Shown here: positions 16,992 through 25,633 of the stretch, piece by piece
Layout: the number at the start of each line of letters is the position of its first letter
Numbering within the stretch: the stretch's first letter is position 1
Origin: JAAUUJ01 sp964392245
GTDB lineage: Bacteria; Cyanobacteriota; Cyanobacteriia; Thermostichales; Thermostichaceae
Assembly (NCBI GenBank): GCA_964392245.1
Contig: CAYMOX010000017.1
Location: forward strand, 5,424 to 69,423
DNA length: 64,000 nt
Direction: 5' to 3'
Program-made: the position numbers and the translations under genes
The notes under the pieces: generated by a model
Database searches by the model: none
Told to the model about the DNA's origin: nothing
The model's input: only the letters and a program-made list of their open reading frames with translations

Positions 16992-18197
16992 TTAACCCTG
17001 ACTCTGCAGACGGGACCAGGTGCGGGTGGGCAGCCCCCAGACATAAATAAACCCTTCCGCCGCCCGGTGATCAAAGGCATCCTCCTGTCCGTAGGTGGCC
17101 AGCGCCGCATCGTAGAGGGAGTAGGGGGACTGGCGGCCCACACAGATGACCTGCCCTTTATACAGCTTCATGCGCACCGTTCCCGTCACATGATCCTGGG
17201 TGGCTTGCACAAACCCATCCAGAGCCTGCCGCAGGGGGGAATACCAGAGGCCGTTGTACACCAGCTGGCTGTAGGTGGTTTCGATCCCCAGTTTGTAGTG
17301 GGCCACCTCGCGGGGCAGGGTCAGACTTTCCAGCTCGCGGTGGGCCTGGATCAAAGTAATCAGGGCAGGACATTCATAAATTTCGCGGGATTTGATCCCC
17401 ACCAGCCGATTCTCAATCATGTCAATGCGGCCCACCCCATTCTCCCCCGCCAGCTGGTTTAAGCGTTCCAGCAAGCTTTTGGGATCCAGGCGCTGACCCT
17501 CCAGACCCACCGGCACCCCCTGCTCAAACTCAATCTCGACATAGGTGGGTTGATCCGGTGTCTCGGCAATTGCACGGGTAAGGGCATACACCTCCTCAGG
17601 CGGTTCGCGGTTGGCATCCTCCAGCTCCCCAGCTTCAGCACTGCGACCGAGGATATTCAGATCAATGCTGTAGGGACTGGATTTTTTCACCGGGACCGGA
17701 ATGCCGTATTTTTCCCCATAGGCAATGGTTTCTTCACGGCTCATCCCCCATTCCCGCGCCGGAGCCAGCACCTTGAGACGAGGATTGAGGGCGGCAATTG
17801 CCAGATCAAAGCGCACCTGATCATTGCCTTTTCCGGTACAGCCATGGGCCACCGCATCGGCTCCCACTTCCTCCGCCACCTGCACCAGCAATTTGGCGAT
17901 CAGGGGACGGGCCAGGGCCGTTGAGAGGGGATAGCGATGTTCGTACAGGGCATTGGCCTGGATCGCCGGAAAGGCATAATCGGTGATCAGGGGGAGAATT
18001 GCATCCTGCACCAGGGATTGCACCGCCCCCGCCTGCAGAGCTTTGGCCTGGATCGCCTCCAGCTCCTGGCCCTGTCCCAGATCCACCGCCAGGGTGACAA
18101 CGGATTCCACGCCCCACTCATGCATCAGGTAAGGGATACAAACAGAGGTATCCACACCACCGGAGTAGGCTAAAACAACCTTTTGAGCTCGCCCCAT
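16992..18197 (-). CDS. argG: Argininosuccinate synthase
   Basis: The 401-residue enzyme joins citrulline and aspartate at the cost of ATP in arginine synthesis. The PP-loop AYSGGVDTS is at residues 10-18, AHGCTGKGNDQVRF near 115 and the GRIDMIENRLVGIKSRE block near 255. The length is standard. It converges on the Rieske gene with only five bases between the stops. No other arginine gene is near. Confidence 0.96.
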   Translation of the reverse strand: MGRAQKVVLAYSGGVDTSVCIPYLMHEWGVESVVTLAVDLGQGQELEAIQAKALQAGAVQSLVQDAILPLITDYAFPAIQANALYEHRYPLSTALARPLIAKLLVQVAEEVGADAVAHGCTGKGNDQVRFDLAIAALNPRLKVLAPAREWGMSREETIAYGEKYGIPVPVKKSSPYSIDLNILGRSAEAGELEDANREPPEEVYALTRAIAETPDQPTYVEIEFEQGVPVGLEGQRLDPKSLLERLNQLAGENGVGRIDMIENRLVGIKSREIYECPALITLIQAHRELESLTLPREVAHYKLGIETTYSQLVYNGLWYSPLRQALDGFVQATQDHVTGTVRMKLYKGQVICVGRQSPYSLYDAALATYGQEDAFDHRAAEGFIYVWGLPTRTWSRLQSQG

Positions 18198-18279
18198 ACG
18201 TTCACAACTTTGGTAATCAGTAAAGCATGTCTGATTATGCCTGCTGCAGGGTCAGGATGACCAGACACATCCCTGCCCC

Positions 18280-19245
18280 TCATGAAATTAACTGCGGTTG
18301 CGGCAGGATCGCTTTGGATAGCATCCCGTGTACCCCCTTGTGGGGCAGATTCACCGCCTGTGTAATGTGAAAGTGAGCGGCCAGGCTGCAGAGCACATAG
18401 GCATCCTCCGCTGTCAGCCCCACCCACCGTTGCAGAAAGGCAATCATGCACCGCAGGGCCTCCGCAAAGGCCTGATCCAACGTCTCCCCAAACCCCATCA
18501 CGATCCAGTCGCTAGAGGTTTCCACCAGGGGAGCAGTCAGCTGAACATCACGCCGAATCTGCAAGCGCATCCGCCCATTCATGGAGGTTTCGATCGCAGT
18601 TACATCCACCTCGCCATCCCCCTGGGCCGCATGGCCATCGCCAATGGAAAGCAGCGCCCCCGGCAGGAATATGGGGAGGAACAGTCGTGATCCGGGCTGC
18701 AAATGGCGGTTATCCATGTTGCCGCCATAAACCCCCGGCGGGATCGAAGAGCAGACGGTTTCGGTGGCCACCCCCAAAATGCCAAAAAAGGGCCGCAGAG
18801 GCACCCGAATCCCACTTCCCACCGGAAATTCAGCCACCTGCTGCTCCAGATCCAGATCGATAAAGCGTAAGCGGGGCTGTGAAAATTGCTCCGGCAGCGA
18901 TCCTTTGCCCGCCCGAATCGCATTGAACCCAACCGGCAACCGTGGCCAGATCGCCTCCAACTGGATCTCCAGCACATCTCCAGGCATCGCCCCCTCCACC
19001 TCGATCGGTCCCGTGAGCAAATGGGGGCCCGGTCCCACGATGCGATCTGGTGACAACGTCTGGCAAATGCGAGTGAATTCCACCGTGCGGAAATGCGGGG
19101 GAGACTGATCGTGAATCTTAAAGCCGGTAAAGGTCTCCACCTCAAGCGTGTCTCCTGACTGCAGCGTTAGAGCCGGGGGCAGGTGGGGAGAAAAGCCGCC
19201 AAGGTGAACGGTCTCACAGGTTGCTTGCAGGGTATGGTGGGCCAT
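18280..19245 (-). CDS. Acetamidase/formamidase family protein
   Basis: The 321-residue product shows the family's beta-rich core: SGDTLEVETF, then HLLTGPIEVEGAMPGDVLEIQL, the FFGILGVA element, and PGVYGGNMDNRHLQPGSRLFLP with GDGHAAQGDGEV. These hold the zinc/acid site that hydrolyses formamide, acetamide or related amides. I start it at ATG 19245 (MAHHTL); a longer frame from 19284 would run through a strong terminator. Ammonia from amides could serve nitrogen supply; the actual substrate is not shown by context. Confidence 0.83.
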   Translation of the reverse strand: MAHHTLQATCETVHLGGFSPHLPPALTLQSGDTLEVETFTGFKIHDQSPPHFRTVEFTRICQTLSPDRIVGPGPHLLTGPIEVEGAMPGDVLEIQLEAIWPRLPVGFNAIRAGKGSLPEQFSQPRLRFIDLDLEQQVAEFPVGSGIRVPLRPFFGILGVATETVCSSIPPGVYGGNMDNRHLQPGSRLFLPIFLPGALLSIGDGHAAQGDGEVDVTAIETSMNGRMRLQIRRDVQLTAPLVETSSDWIVMGFGETLDQAFAEALRCMIAFLQRWVGLTAEDAYVLCSLAAHFHITQAVNLPHKGVHGMLSKAILPQPQLIS

Positions 19246-19260
19246 CAAAGCCAGGTGTAT

Positions 19261-19298
19261 AAAAATGCAAAAAGGGATCCCCAAAGAACAGGGATCCC
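19261..19298 (-). terminator. Rho-independent terminator
   Basis: On the minus strand, two copies of GGGATCCC (19291-19298 and 19274-19281) separated by nine bases form an eight-pair stem, followed by TTTTTGCATTTTT (19273-19261). It lies after the phosphoesterase gene and just before the acetamidase start, so it should insulate the two. A second short dyad, CTGGGA/TCCCAG at 19309-19323, sits just upstream. Confidence 0.7.
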
Positions 19299-19367
19299 AG
19301 ATCTTGGGCTGGGATATTCCCAGAGGGTAAGAATACCACTCAAATCTTTTCAGGAAAGTGCGTTAAG

Positions 19368-20450
19368 CTACCCAAGATCAAAAGGACTGGACGTCGCGGG
19401 TCGGGGGCGGCCATCGTAGGTCCAGGGGCGACTGTAAACGGATCCCCAGATTGCTTTGCTGGCATCCAGAATCCGATAGGTTCCCTGCCTATTAAATTCC
19501 ACCAGCCAGAAGTTATTTTCGTCATAGCGCGTTGCCCCAATCACAAAATGGGGAACCTGAAAAAGGTTGAGAAAATTCAGCCAATGGTGCGCATGGCCCG
19601 TCAGAGTGAGTTTGAGATTGCTTCCGCCATAGGCTTTGACCAGCTCGGGCAAATCCTGAGGGAATGCCTGGGGGTTTTCGCGGCGAGCGGTGACGCCCTG
19701 GATCAAAGGGTAATGGAAAAGCAAGACTGAGGGTTTGTCCTCCTCCAGCTCCCGCCGGATCCACCGCAGCTGCGCTGGACCATAGGAGGCCAGGCCTTGA
19801 TCGTAGAGGGCACTCTCCGGATCCCAGGTGGGTCCCAGTTCACTGTTGGCCAGAATAAACTTCCAGCCCTTGTGATCAATGCTGTAATAGGGATCAGTCT
19901 TGAAGAATTCCTGAAAGATCTGGTGGCTGAATTCCTGAGAGACGGCGGGGACATCGTAATCATGATTGCCCCAGAGGGGGTACACAGGCATATTGAAGCC
20001 TCTGAGGATTTCAGCCGCTCGACCCATGGCGGTGGAGCGTCCCCGATAAGCATTCAGATCCTCGGGAGCCCCCGGCACATACCCATCATGAAACACATCC
20101 CCCAGGAGAATGACAAAATCCGGAGGAGGGGTGATCGCATTGATCTGGGCCCGTGCTTTTTCCAGCCGCTCTGCCGTCAGATAAATGCTTTCAGTATCCC
20201 GAGGAGAATTTTCGCAACATTCGTAGTAGCTCTCATCAATGATGTGCGTGTCGGCAATAAAGGCCACTCGAAACCGATCATCTCCAGGTTGCCCCTCTGG
20301 TAAAAAGGCACTCACCGCCTCCTCACTGACCGCAGAAGGAGCCACCCCAGCTGTGGGGATGGAACTGGAACAACTGCTGGTGATCACCAGCAGCACACCC
20401 AGACACACAGCCAGCCAGCGTGCAAGCCAACGGAACCCAGTCAAGCCCAT
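19368..20450 (-). CDS. Calcineurin-like metallophosphoesterase, exported lipoprotein
   Basis: The 360-residue protein has an N-terminal signal ending ITSSC (Cys near 27), suggesting a lipoprotein. The metallophosphoesterase motifs follow in order: DTH (IADTHIID, ~66), GDVFHDG (~116), GNHDYD (~161) and GHAHH (~275), which supply the ligands for the two metals. Such enzymes cleave phosphomonoesters or diesters outside the cytoplasm, often to scavenge phosphate. The substrate is not known. It is transcribed alone and ends before a strong terminator. Confidence 0.85.
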   Translation of the reverse strand: MGLTGFRWLARWLAVCLGVLLVITSSCSSSIPTAGVAPSAVSEEAVSAFLPEGQPGDDRFRVAFIADTHIIDESYYECCENSPRDTESIYLTAERLEKARAQINAITPPPDFVILLGDVFHDGYVPGAPEDLNAYRGRSTAMGRAAEILRGFNMPVYPLWGNHDYDVPAVSQEFSHQIFQEFFKTDPYYSIDHKGWKFILANSELGPTWDPESALYDQGLASYGPAQLRWIRRELEEDKPSVLLFHYPLIQGVTARRENPQAFPQDLPELVKAYGGSNLKLTLTGHAHHWLNFLNLFQVPHFVIGATRYDENNFWLVEFNRQGTYRILDASKAIWGSVYSRPWTYDGRPRPATSSPFDLG

Positions 20451-20612
20451 ATCCGGACCAGAGATGACGACGGAAATACCCTATCGCAATTGCCCCAGGG
20501 ATCCTAGAGGCTGTCAGGGGATTTTGACTTCCCGTCAGATCCTGTCAACCTCCACAAAGGATCAATTTTGGGAGGATGCTAGAACTAGCTCATCTGCAAG
20601 GACAGCTTATCC

Positions 20613-20960
20613 ATGACTTCATCCTCATCCACCCCGGAACCCGAGACCCAAGTCGACTCCGGATCCCCCTCCATCCCTCTGCCTGCACCCACCTCTTTCT
20701 GGAAAACCCTCCTGGGGGCAGGGATAGCCTCGGGTCTGGGATATGGGTTCTATCGTCTCCTGCAAACCATCAGCCAGCATTTGCCCGCCATTCCAGTGGA
20801 TGCGGCCCCGATTGCCCGCAGCCTCAGTTTAGTGGTGCGCTACTTTCTGGTGGGCTCGATCGCCCTGATGGCCTTTATGTTTGCCGCCGTGGGTCTGGGC
20901 CTGTTGGCCTACAGCGTTCAGGTGTTGATCCAGCGGTTAGTTCCCGCATCCAAAAATTAG
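20613..20960 (+). CDS. DUF3082-type membrane protein
   Basis: The 115-residue protein has a disordered Ser/Pro-rich N-terminus (about 25 residues) and two membrane helices (about 30-52 and 75-105). The pattern FWKTLLGAGIASGLGYGFYRL matches the cyanobacterial DUF3082 family, whose role is unknown. It precedes trxA by about 100 bases on the same strand. Confidence 0.68.
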   Translation: MTSSSSTPEPETQVDSGSPSIPLPAPTSFWKTLLGAGIASGLGYGFYRLLQTISQHLPAIPVDAAPIARSLSLVVRYFLVGSIALMAFMFAAVGLGLLAYSVQVLIQRLVPASKN

Positions 20961-21067
20961 TTCGGAGACCGACATTAAGCAAGATTACAGTCGTTCAGCG
21001 CTTCCCCCCTTGCGCAGGGGACGCTATGGTAGGATAGAGAGCAATACCTAGCAGGAGTTCCGTGAGT

Positions 21068-21409
21068 ATGTCCGCAGCAGCCGATATCGCTGACGCCACC
21101 TTTGAACAAGAAGTCATCAAGAGCGAAATCCCTGTGCTGGTTGACTTCTGGGCTCCCTGGTGTGGTCCCTGCCGCATGGTTGCTCCGGTGGTGCAGGAGA
21201 TCGCCGAGCAGTACGAAGGCAAAGTTAAAGTTGTGAAGATGAATACGGATGAAAACCCCCAGACCGCCAGTCAGTATGGCATCCGTAGCATCCCTACCCT
21301 CATGATCTTTAAAGGTGGGCAAAAGGTGGATGTTGTGGTGGGTGCCGTGCCCAAGGCCACACTTGCCAGCACTCTGGAGCGCCATCTTGAGGGTAGCGGG
21401 GAAGCCTGA
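21068..21409 (+). CDS. trxA: Thioredoxin (m-type)
   Basis: The product of about 113 residues has the redox site WAPWCGPCRM at about residue 30 and the cis-proline element SIPTLMIFKGG near 75, all as in standard m-type thioredoxins. It reduces target disulfides with electrons from ferredoxin-thioredoxin or NADPH-thioredoxin reductase, including Calvin-cycle enzymes. Two starts are possible: GTG 21062 (four bases after AGGAG) or ATG 21068 (ten bases after). I take the ATG. Confidence 0.93.
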   Translation: MSAAADIADATFEQEVIKSEIPVLVDFWAPWCGPCRMVAPVVQEIAEQYEGKVKVVKMNTDENPQTASQYGIRSIPTLMIFKGGQKVDVVVGAVPKATLASTLERHLEGSGEA

Positions 21410-21536
21410 TCCTCCCTGGTTGTCAGTGTTCCCCCCCACCAGACCTTGATAAACTTTTGTTCTGCCTCTTTCCGCCATGGGTGCAGTTGTCTCTGTCTGG
21501 TTCTAAAGTTAATTACAGTGAACTCTGCTTGCTTGC

Positions 21537-22595
21537 TTGACGGAAGACCTTTCAAGTGAACTGGATACATTGCGACAAGATCTGGACCTTCTTGAGCAGG
21601 ATCCTAATGTCGATATCTGGCTTCGGGCGTTGCGCAGCTTAATTCGCCTCGGATCAGATGGATTGAGTCGTCTGGATGCAAAAATTACGGCGGCCACCCT
21701 GGACGATATGGAGCAGGGGTTCAGGGCCTTTCGCAATTATCAGCACCAGCGCAAGATCACCGTCTTTGGATCGGCGCGACTTTCCCCAGATAGTTCGGAG
21801 TACAAGCAGGCGGTTCTTTTTGCCCACAGCATCAGCCAGCGAGGCTTCATGGTCCTCACGGGGGGAGGAGGGGGCATTATGGAGGCAGGCAACCGTGGCG
21901 CAGGGCTGGAAAATACCTTTGGCCTCAATATCCAACTTCCGTTTGAGCAACTGGCGAACCCGGTGCTGGCCAGCAGCGATCGGGTGATCAACTTCAAGTA
22001 TTTCTTCCTGCGCAAACTTTTTTTTGTCAAGGAAAGCGATGGGGTGGCGCTGTTCCCCGGCGGATTTGGGACGCAGGATGAGGCGTTTGAGTGTCTGACT
22101 CTGATGCAGACGGGCAAAACCAAGCTATTTCCCCTGGTGTTAATCGATAAACCGGGGGGTCGTTACTGGCAGGAATGGGACCAATATATTCGCGAGCATG
22201 TGCTGGTGCGCGGCCTGATCAGTCCCGAAGATCTCAATCTTTATACTCTCACCGATGATGTCCAGGATGCCTGTAATCAGATCATCAGCTTTTATCATGT
22301 GTTTCACAGTAACCGCTATGTGCGGGATCAGCTGGTGTTGCGGTTGAAGGCAGAGCTCTCTGACGAAGTCCTGGATCAGCTGAACCACGATTATGCAGAC
22401 ATCCTCACCCAAGGCCAGATTGAACAGCGTGCTGCCTTGCCAGAGGAAGATGAACCCAGCCTAGCCCACCTCCCGCGGTTGATCCTGTATTTCAACCAGC
22501 GCCACTTTGGACGCCTGTGGCAATTGATCCGGTTCCTTAACAGCCTGAATCCTGCCCACCTGGAATGGTCGGGGATCCCACCAGAACAGCGATGA
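21537..22595 (+). CDS. LOG-family protein (TIGR00730-like, lysine decarboxylase motif)
   Basis: The 352-residue protein carries TGGGGGIMEAGNRGA (~115) and PGGFGTQDE (~178), the two signatures of LOG phosphoribohydrolases. Family members split nucleotide monophosphates such as isopentenyladenosine 5'-phosphate, or hydrolyse AMP-like metabolites. An N-terminal helical extension of about 70 residues and a long C-terminal region make it larger than plain LOG (about 190 residues), as in the cyanobacterial long form. The start is uncertain: TTG 21537 has no clear ribosome site. Its stop overlaps the trpF start (ATGA). Confidence 0.8.
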   Translation: MTEDLSSELDTLRQDLDLLEQDPNVDIWLRALRSLIRLGSDGLSRLDAKITAATLDDMEQGFRAFRNYQHQRKITVFGSARLSPDSSEYKQAVLFAHSISQRGFMVLTGGGGGIMEAGNRGAGLENTFGLNIQLPFEQLANPVLASSDRVINFKYFFLRKLFFVKESDGVALFPGGFGTQDEAFECLTLMQTGKTKLFPLVLIDKPGGRYWQEWDQYIREHVLVRGLISPEDLNLYTLTDDVQDACNQIISFYHVFHSNRYVRDQLVLRLKAELSDEVLDQLNHDYADILTQGQIEQRAALPEEDEPSLAHLPRLILYFNQRHFGRLWQLIRFLNSLNPAHLEWSGIPPEQR

Positions 22596-23245
22596 AACCA
22601 CTTTTCGTCAAGATCTGTGGCCTCACCCAGCCCGACGAGGCTCAGGCCATTGCCGCCATGGGGGTATCTGCCCTGGGCTTCATTGCTGTCCCTCAATCGC
22701 CACGGTTTGTTCCCCTCACCAGACTGGCTGCCCTGACCCGCGATCTGCCACACGCTGTGGAACGAGTGGGGGTGTTTCAGGATCAACCCTTGACTGAGAT
22801 CAGGGCCTGGGTACAGGAGGGACATCTGAGCACGGTGCAACTGCACGGTCAGGAATCTCCCCAATTTTGTGCCCAGCTGGCCGAGGTCCTACCTGGGGTT
22901 AAACAGATCAAGGTGTTTCGCCCGCAGCACCCTTCCGATCTAGATCCCATCTCTGCCTATAGCCAGGTGGTGGACCGTTTCTTGATTGACGCCTTTCATC
23001 CCAGTCAGGGGGGGGGCACAGGTCGCACGGTTGATCAGATGCTGTTACAGGGGATCTCGTTTCCGCTACCCTGGGTGCTGGCAGGGGGATTGCAACCTGA
23101 AACCATTGCCGCAACCCTGCACATCCTGCATCCAGATGGGATTGATCTTTCCAGTGGCGTGGAGAGAGCTCCGGGTCTCAAGGATCTAACGCGGGTGCAG
23201 AGGTTACTGGATGAGTTGTGCCGCCTGCAGGGCTTTCGACCCTGA
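22592..23245 (+). CDS. trpF: Phosphoribosylanthranilate isomerase
   Basis: The 217-residue TIM-barrel enzyme catalyses the third step of tryptophan synthesis. KICGLTQPDEA (~residue 5), GFIAVPQSPRFV and the C-terminal LAGGLQPETIAA and GIDLSSGVERAPGLKD motifs mark it as TrpF. The start at ATG 22592 overlaps the LOG-family stop by four bases, so the two are translationally coupled. An ATG nine codons earlier would run into the upstream gene and is less likely. The other trp genes are scattered, as is normal in cyanobacteria. Confidence 0.92.
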   Translation: MKPLFVKICGLTQPDEAQAIAAMGVSALGFIAVPQSPRFVPLTRLAALTRDLPHAVERVGVFQDQPLTEIRAWVQEGHLSTVQLHGQESPQFCAQLAEVLPGVKQIKVFRPQHPSDLDPISAYSQVVDRFLIDAFHPSQGGGTGRTVDQMLLQGISFPLPWVLAGGLQPETIAATLHILHPDGIDLSSGVERAPGLKDLTRVQRLLDELCRLQGFRP

Positions 23246-23319
23246 ACCGATGCACACCGCCCCATTTTGTGCAACACTCTACCTTGATAGGGACGACTCA
23301 GGGATCGGGATCATCAGTT

Positions 23320-24432
23320 ATGCGGATTGCCCTGTTCACGGAGACATTTCTGCCGAAAGTGGATGGAATTGTCACTCGGCTTTGTCATACCGTTCGCCAT
23401 CTCACAGCCCGTCAGAATGCCGTGGTGGTCATTGCACCCAAGGGAGCACCGCGCCGATTTGCACAGGCCCGCGTCTACGGCATTCCTGGCGTCCCGTTAC
23501 CGCTTTATCCAGAACTGAAGCTGGCGGCTCCTGGTCCTGTCATTGGACGCCTGCTGGAACGTTTTCGGCCCGACCTGATCCATGTGGTCAATCCTGCCGT
23601 GCTGGGGCTGGGGGGCCTTTACTACAGCCAAATGATGGGAATTCCCTTAGTGGCCTCCTATCACACCCATCTGCCTCAGTATCTGCACCACTATGGGCTG
23701 GGATTTCTGGAAGGGGTCCTCTGGAACCTGCTTAAAACGGGGCACAATCTGGCGCGGGTGAATCTCTGTACCTCTACAGCCATGGTGCAGGAACTTAGCT
23801 CCCACGGGATAGAACGGGTGAAACTCTGGCAACGGGGAGTGGATACCGAACTTTTTCATCCCCAGGCTGCTTCCCAGGAAATGCGTCACCGTCTATCGGC
23901 GGGTCAAACCGATCGCCCGCTCCTGCTCTACGTGGGCCGCTTATCCCCGGAAAAAGAAGTGCACCGCATTCGTGTGGTTCTGGATCAGATCCCGGAGGCT
24001 CGCCTGGCGGTTGTGGGGGATGGTCCGGCTCGACCCGATCTGGAACACCATTTTGCGGGCCATGATGTGGTCTTCACGGGTTATCTGCAGGGAGCCCAGC
24101 TAGCCTCGGCCTTTGCCTCCGCCGATCTTTTTGTTTTCCCTTCCCGCACAGAAACCCTGGGGCTGGTGCTGTTAGAGGCCATGGCGGCGGGCTGTCCGGT
24201 GGTGGCACCCCGGTCGGGCGGGATTACAGATATCGTGGCCAGTGGTGAGAATGGCTACCTGTTTGAGCCCCACTCCGATCCGGATTTTATTCGGGTGACG
24301 CAAGAACTTCTACAACAGCGGCAACAACTGGATCGCATGCGTCAGTCAGCCCGCCAGGAGGCCGAGCGCTGGAGCTGGGCCGCCGCCACCCAACAACTGG
24401 AAACCTACTACCACGATGTGATTCAGCAGTGA
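23320..24432 (+). CDS. sqdX: Sulfolipid synthase (UDP-sulfoquinovose:DAG sulfoquinovosyltransferase)
   Basis: The 370-residue GT4 glycosyltransferase begins MRIALFTETFLPKVDGIVTR, almost the family consensus for SqdX. It has the VNPAVLGLGG, SYHTHLPQYL and LWQRGVDTELF blocks seen in cyanobacterial SqdX. The donor-binding E-x7-E site is SRTETLGLVLLEAMAAG, near residue 275. It transfers sulfoquinovose to diacylglycerol to make the thylakoid lipid SQDG. The start is ATG 23320; the frame stays open upstream but has no support. sqdB, which makes UDP-sulfoquinovose, is not in the neighbourhood. Confidence 0.9.
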   Translation: MRIALFTETFLPKVDGIVTRLCHTVRHLTARQNAVVVIAPKGAPRRFAQARVYGIPGVPLPLYPELKLAAPGPVIGRLLERFRPDLIHVVNPAVLGLGGLYYSQMMGIPLVASYHTHLPQYLHHYGLGFLEGVLWNLLKTGHNLARVNLCTSTAMVQELSSHGIERVKLWQRGVDTELFHPQAASQEMRHRLSAGQTDRPLLLYVGRLSPEKEVHRIRVVLDQIPEARLAVVGDGPARPDLEHHFAGHDVVFTGYLQGAQLASAFASADLFVFPSRTETLGLVLLEAMAAGCPVVAPRSGGITDIVASGENGYLFEPHSDPDFIRVTQELLQQRQQLDRMRQSARQEAERWSWAAATQQLETYYHDVIQQ

Positions 24433-24538
24433 TCATCCCTGCATCTCTCCATAACCCACTAAGATAATCCTAGGCATAAGCACTATAGGGCCGATCTTTC
24501 CTCCGAGAGCCTGTTGTCGGTCAAGGAGCCTGTTTTCT

Positions 24539-25624
24539 GTGAACCTGATCCCCCGATCGATCAAAGAAAAAATGATGGTGGAGCTGCAGCGCTCCTACAT
24601 CACCATGACCCTCCCCCCCCTCCTGGAAATGCCCATGACCTGGCTGGAGGAGTCTCTCTACGGTGTCAGGCTGGATGAGCGGCCCATTGATCGCCCGATT
24701 TTTATCATTGGCTCCCACCGCTCCGGCACCACCGTTCTCTACGATTCCCTGGCCAAGCATCCTGAGGTAACCTACTTTACCAACTCCACGGCCCTGCTCC
24801 CCGAGATCCCGATTCTCAACCAGCGGCTGGGGGAGCTCATGGGTCTGGATGATGTTGTGCTAGAACGGTTTTTCAAAGATGGTGTGAATTACAGCTACAA
24901 GAGCCCCAGCGAAGGGATCCGCATCTGGGAACACTACACCGAAGATGCCGAGGATCACTGTCTGGATGAGACCCATGAGGATCCAGAGATGGCGGCCTAT
25001 CTTAAGAAAACCATTATCAAACATTTGAAATACTTCAATAAACCCCGCTTTCTGAATAAAAATCCTGACAACTCAGTGCGTCTGCGCTATCTGCATAAAC
25101 TATTTCCCGATGCCTTCTTTATCCATATCATTCGTGATGCACGAGCGGTTTGTGCCTCGTATCTGAAAGCGCAGGAACGGGTCCATGAATTTTTTGGTCC
25201 GGATCACCCCCATGCCCAGCACGGCACCAAGGTCAAAGGTTGGGAAGCCATGAAGCAAACTTGGACCGAAGATCAGGTGTCGGGGGCAGGCCATCTCTGG
25301 GTCAAGATCATCGAAACCATTGACCAGGATCGGCAGGTGATCCCCCCCGAGCGCTTTCTGGAGATCCGTTTTGAGGACTTTGTCCTGGCGCCCCTGGATT
25401 ATTTTCGTAAAGTGATCCAGTTCTGTCAGTTGTCCACGAATACCGAGATCGATGCTCTCTTTGTGGAAGAAGCACGCCCCATTGGGTTGGGAAACCGCAA
25501 CAGTAGCTGGCAAACCTATTTTCAGGCAGAAGATCAGCAGCGGTTGCTGGAGATTATTCGGCCCAAAATGCAGGAGCATGGCTATCAAATTGAGTTGGAT
25601 CAGTGCAGCTTTTCAGGAGAATAG
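24539..25624 (+). CDS. Sulfotransferase-family protein
   Basis: The 361-residue protein shows the PAPS-binding P-loop FIIGSHRSGTTVLYD near residue 54 and the 3'-phosphate loop region IHIIRDARAVCASYL near 195, the two sites of sulfotransferases. It would transfer sulfate from PAPS to a hydroxyl or amine of an unknown acceptor. It has no signal peptide. The start is GTG 24539 with AAGGAG 11 bases upstream. A dehydrogenase gene follows ten bases after the stop, so the two are one operon and may modify the same molecule. Confidence 0.8.
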   Translation: MNLIPRSIKEKMMVELQRSYITMTLPPLLEMPMTWLEESLYGVRLDERPIDRPIFIIGSHRSGTTVLYDSLAKHPEVTYFTNSTALLPEIPILNQRLGELMGLDDVVLERFFKDGVNYSYKSPSEGIRIWEHYTEDAEDHCLDETHEDPEMAAYLKKTIIKHLKYFNKPRFLNKNPDNSVRLRYLHKLFPDAFFIHIIRDARAVCASYLKAQERVHEFFGPDHPHAQHGTKVKGWEAMKQTWTEDQVSGAGHLWVKIIETIDQDRQVIPPERFLEIRFEDFVLAPLDYFRKVIQFCQLSTNTEIDALFVEEARPIGLGNRNSSWQTYFQAEDQQRLLEIIRPKMQEHGYQIELDQCSFSGE

Positions 25625-25633
25625 GGGTTCACC

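Noticed and set aside
19246..19284. Thirteen extra codons at the acetamidase start
   Set aside because: They would be coded by the hairpin and T-run of a terminator.
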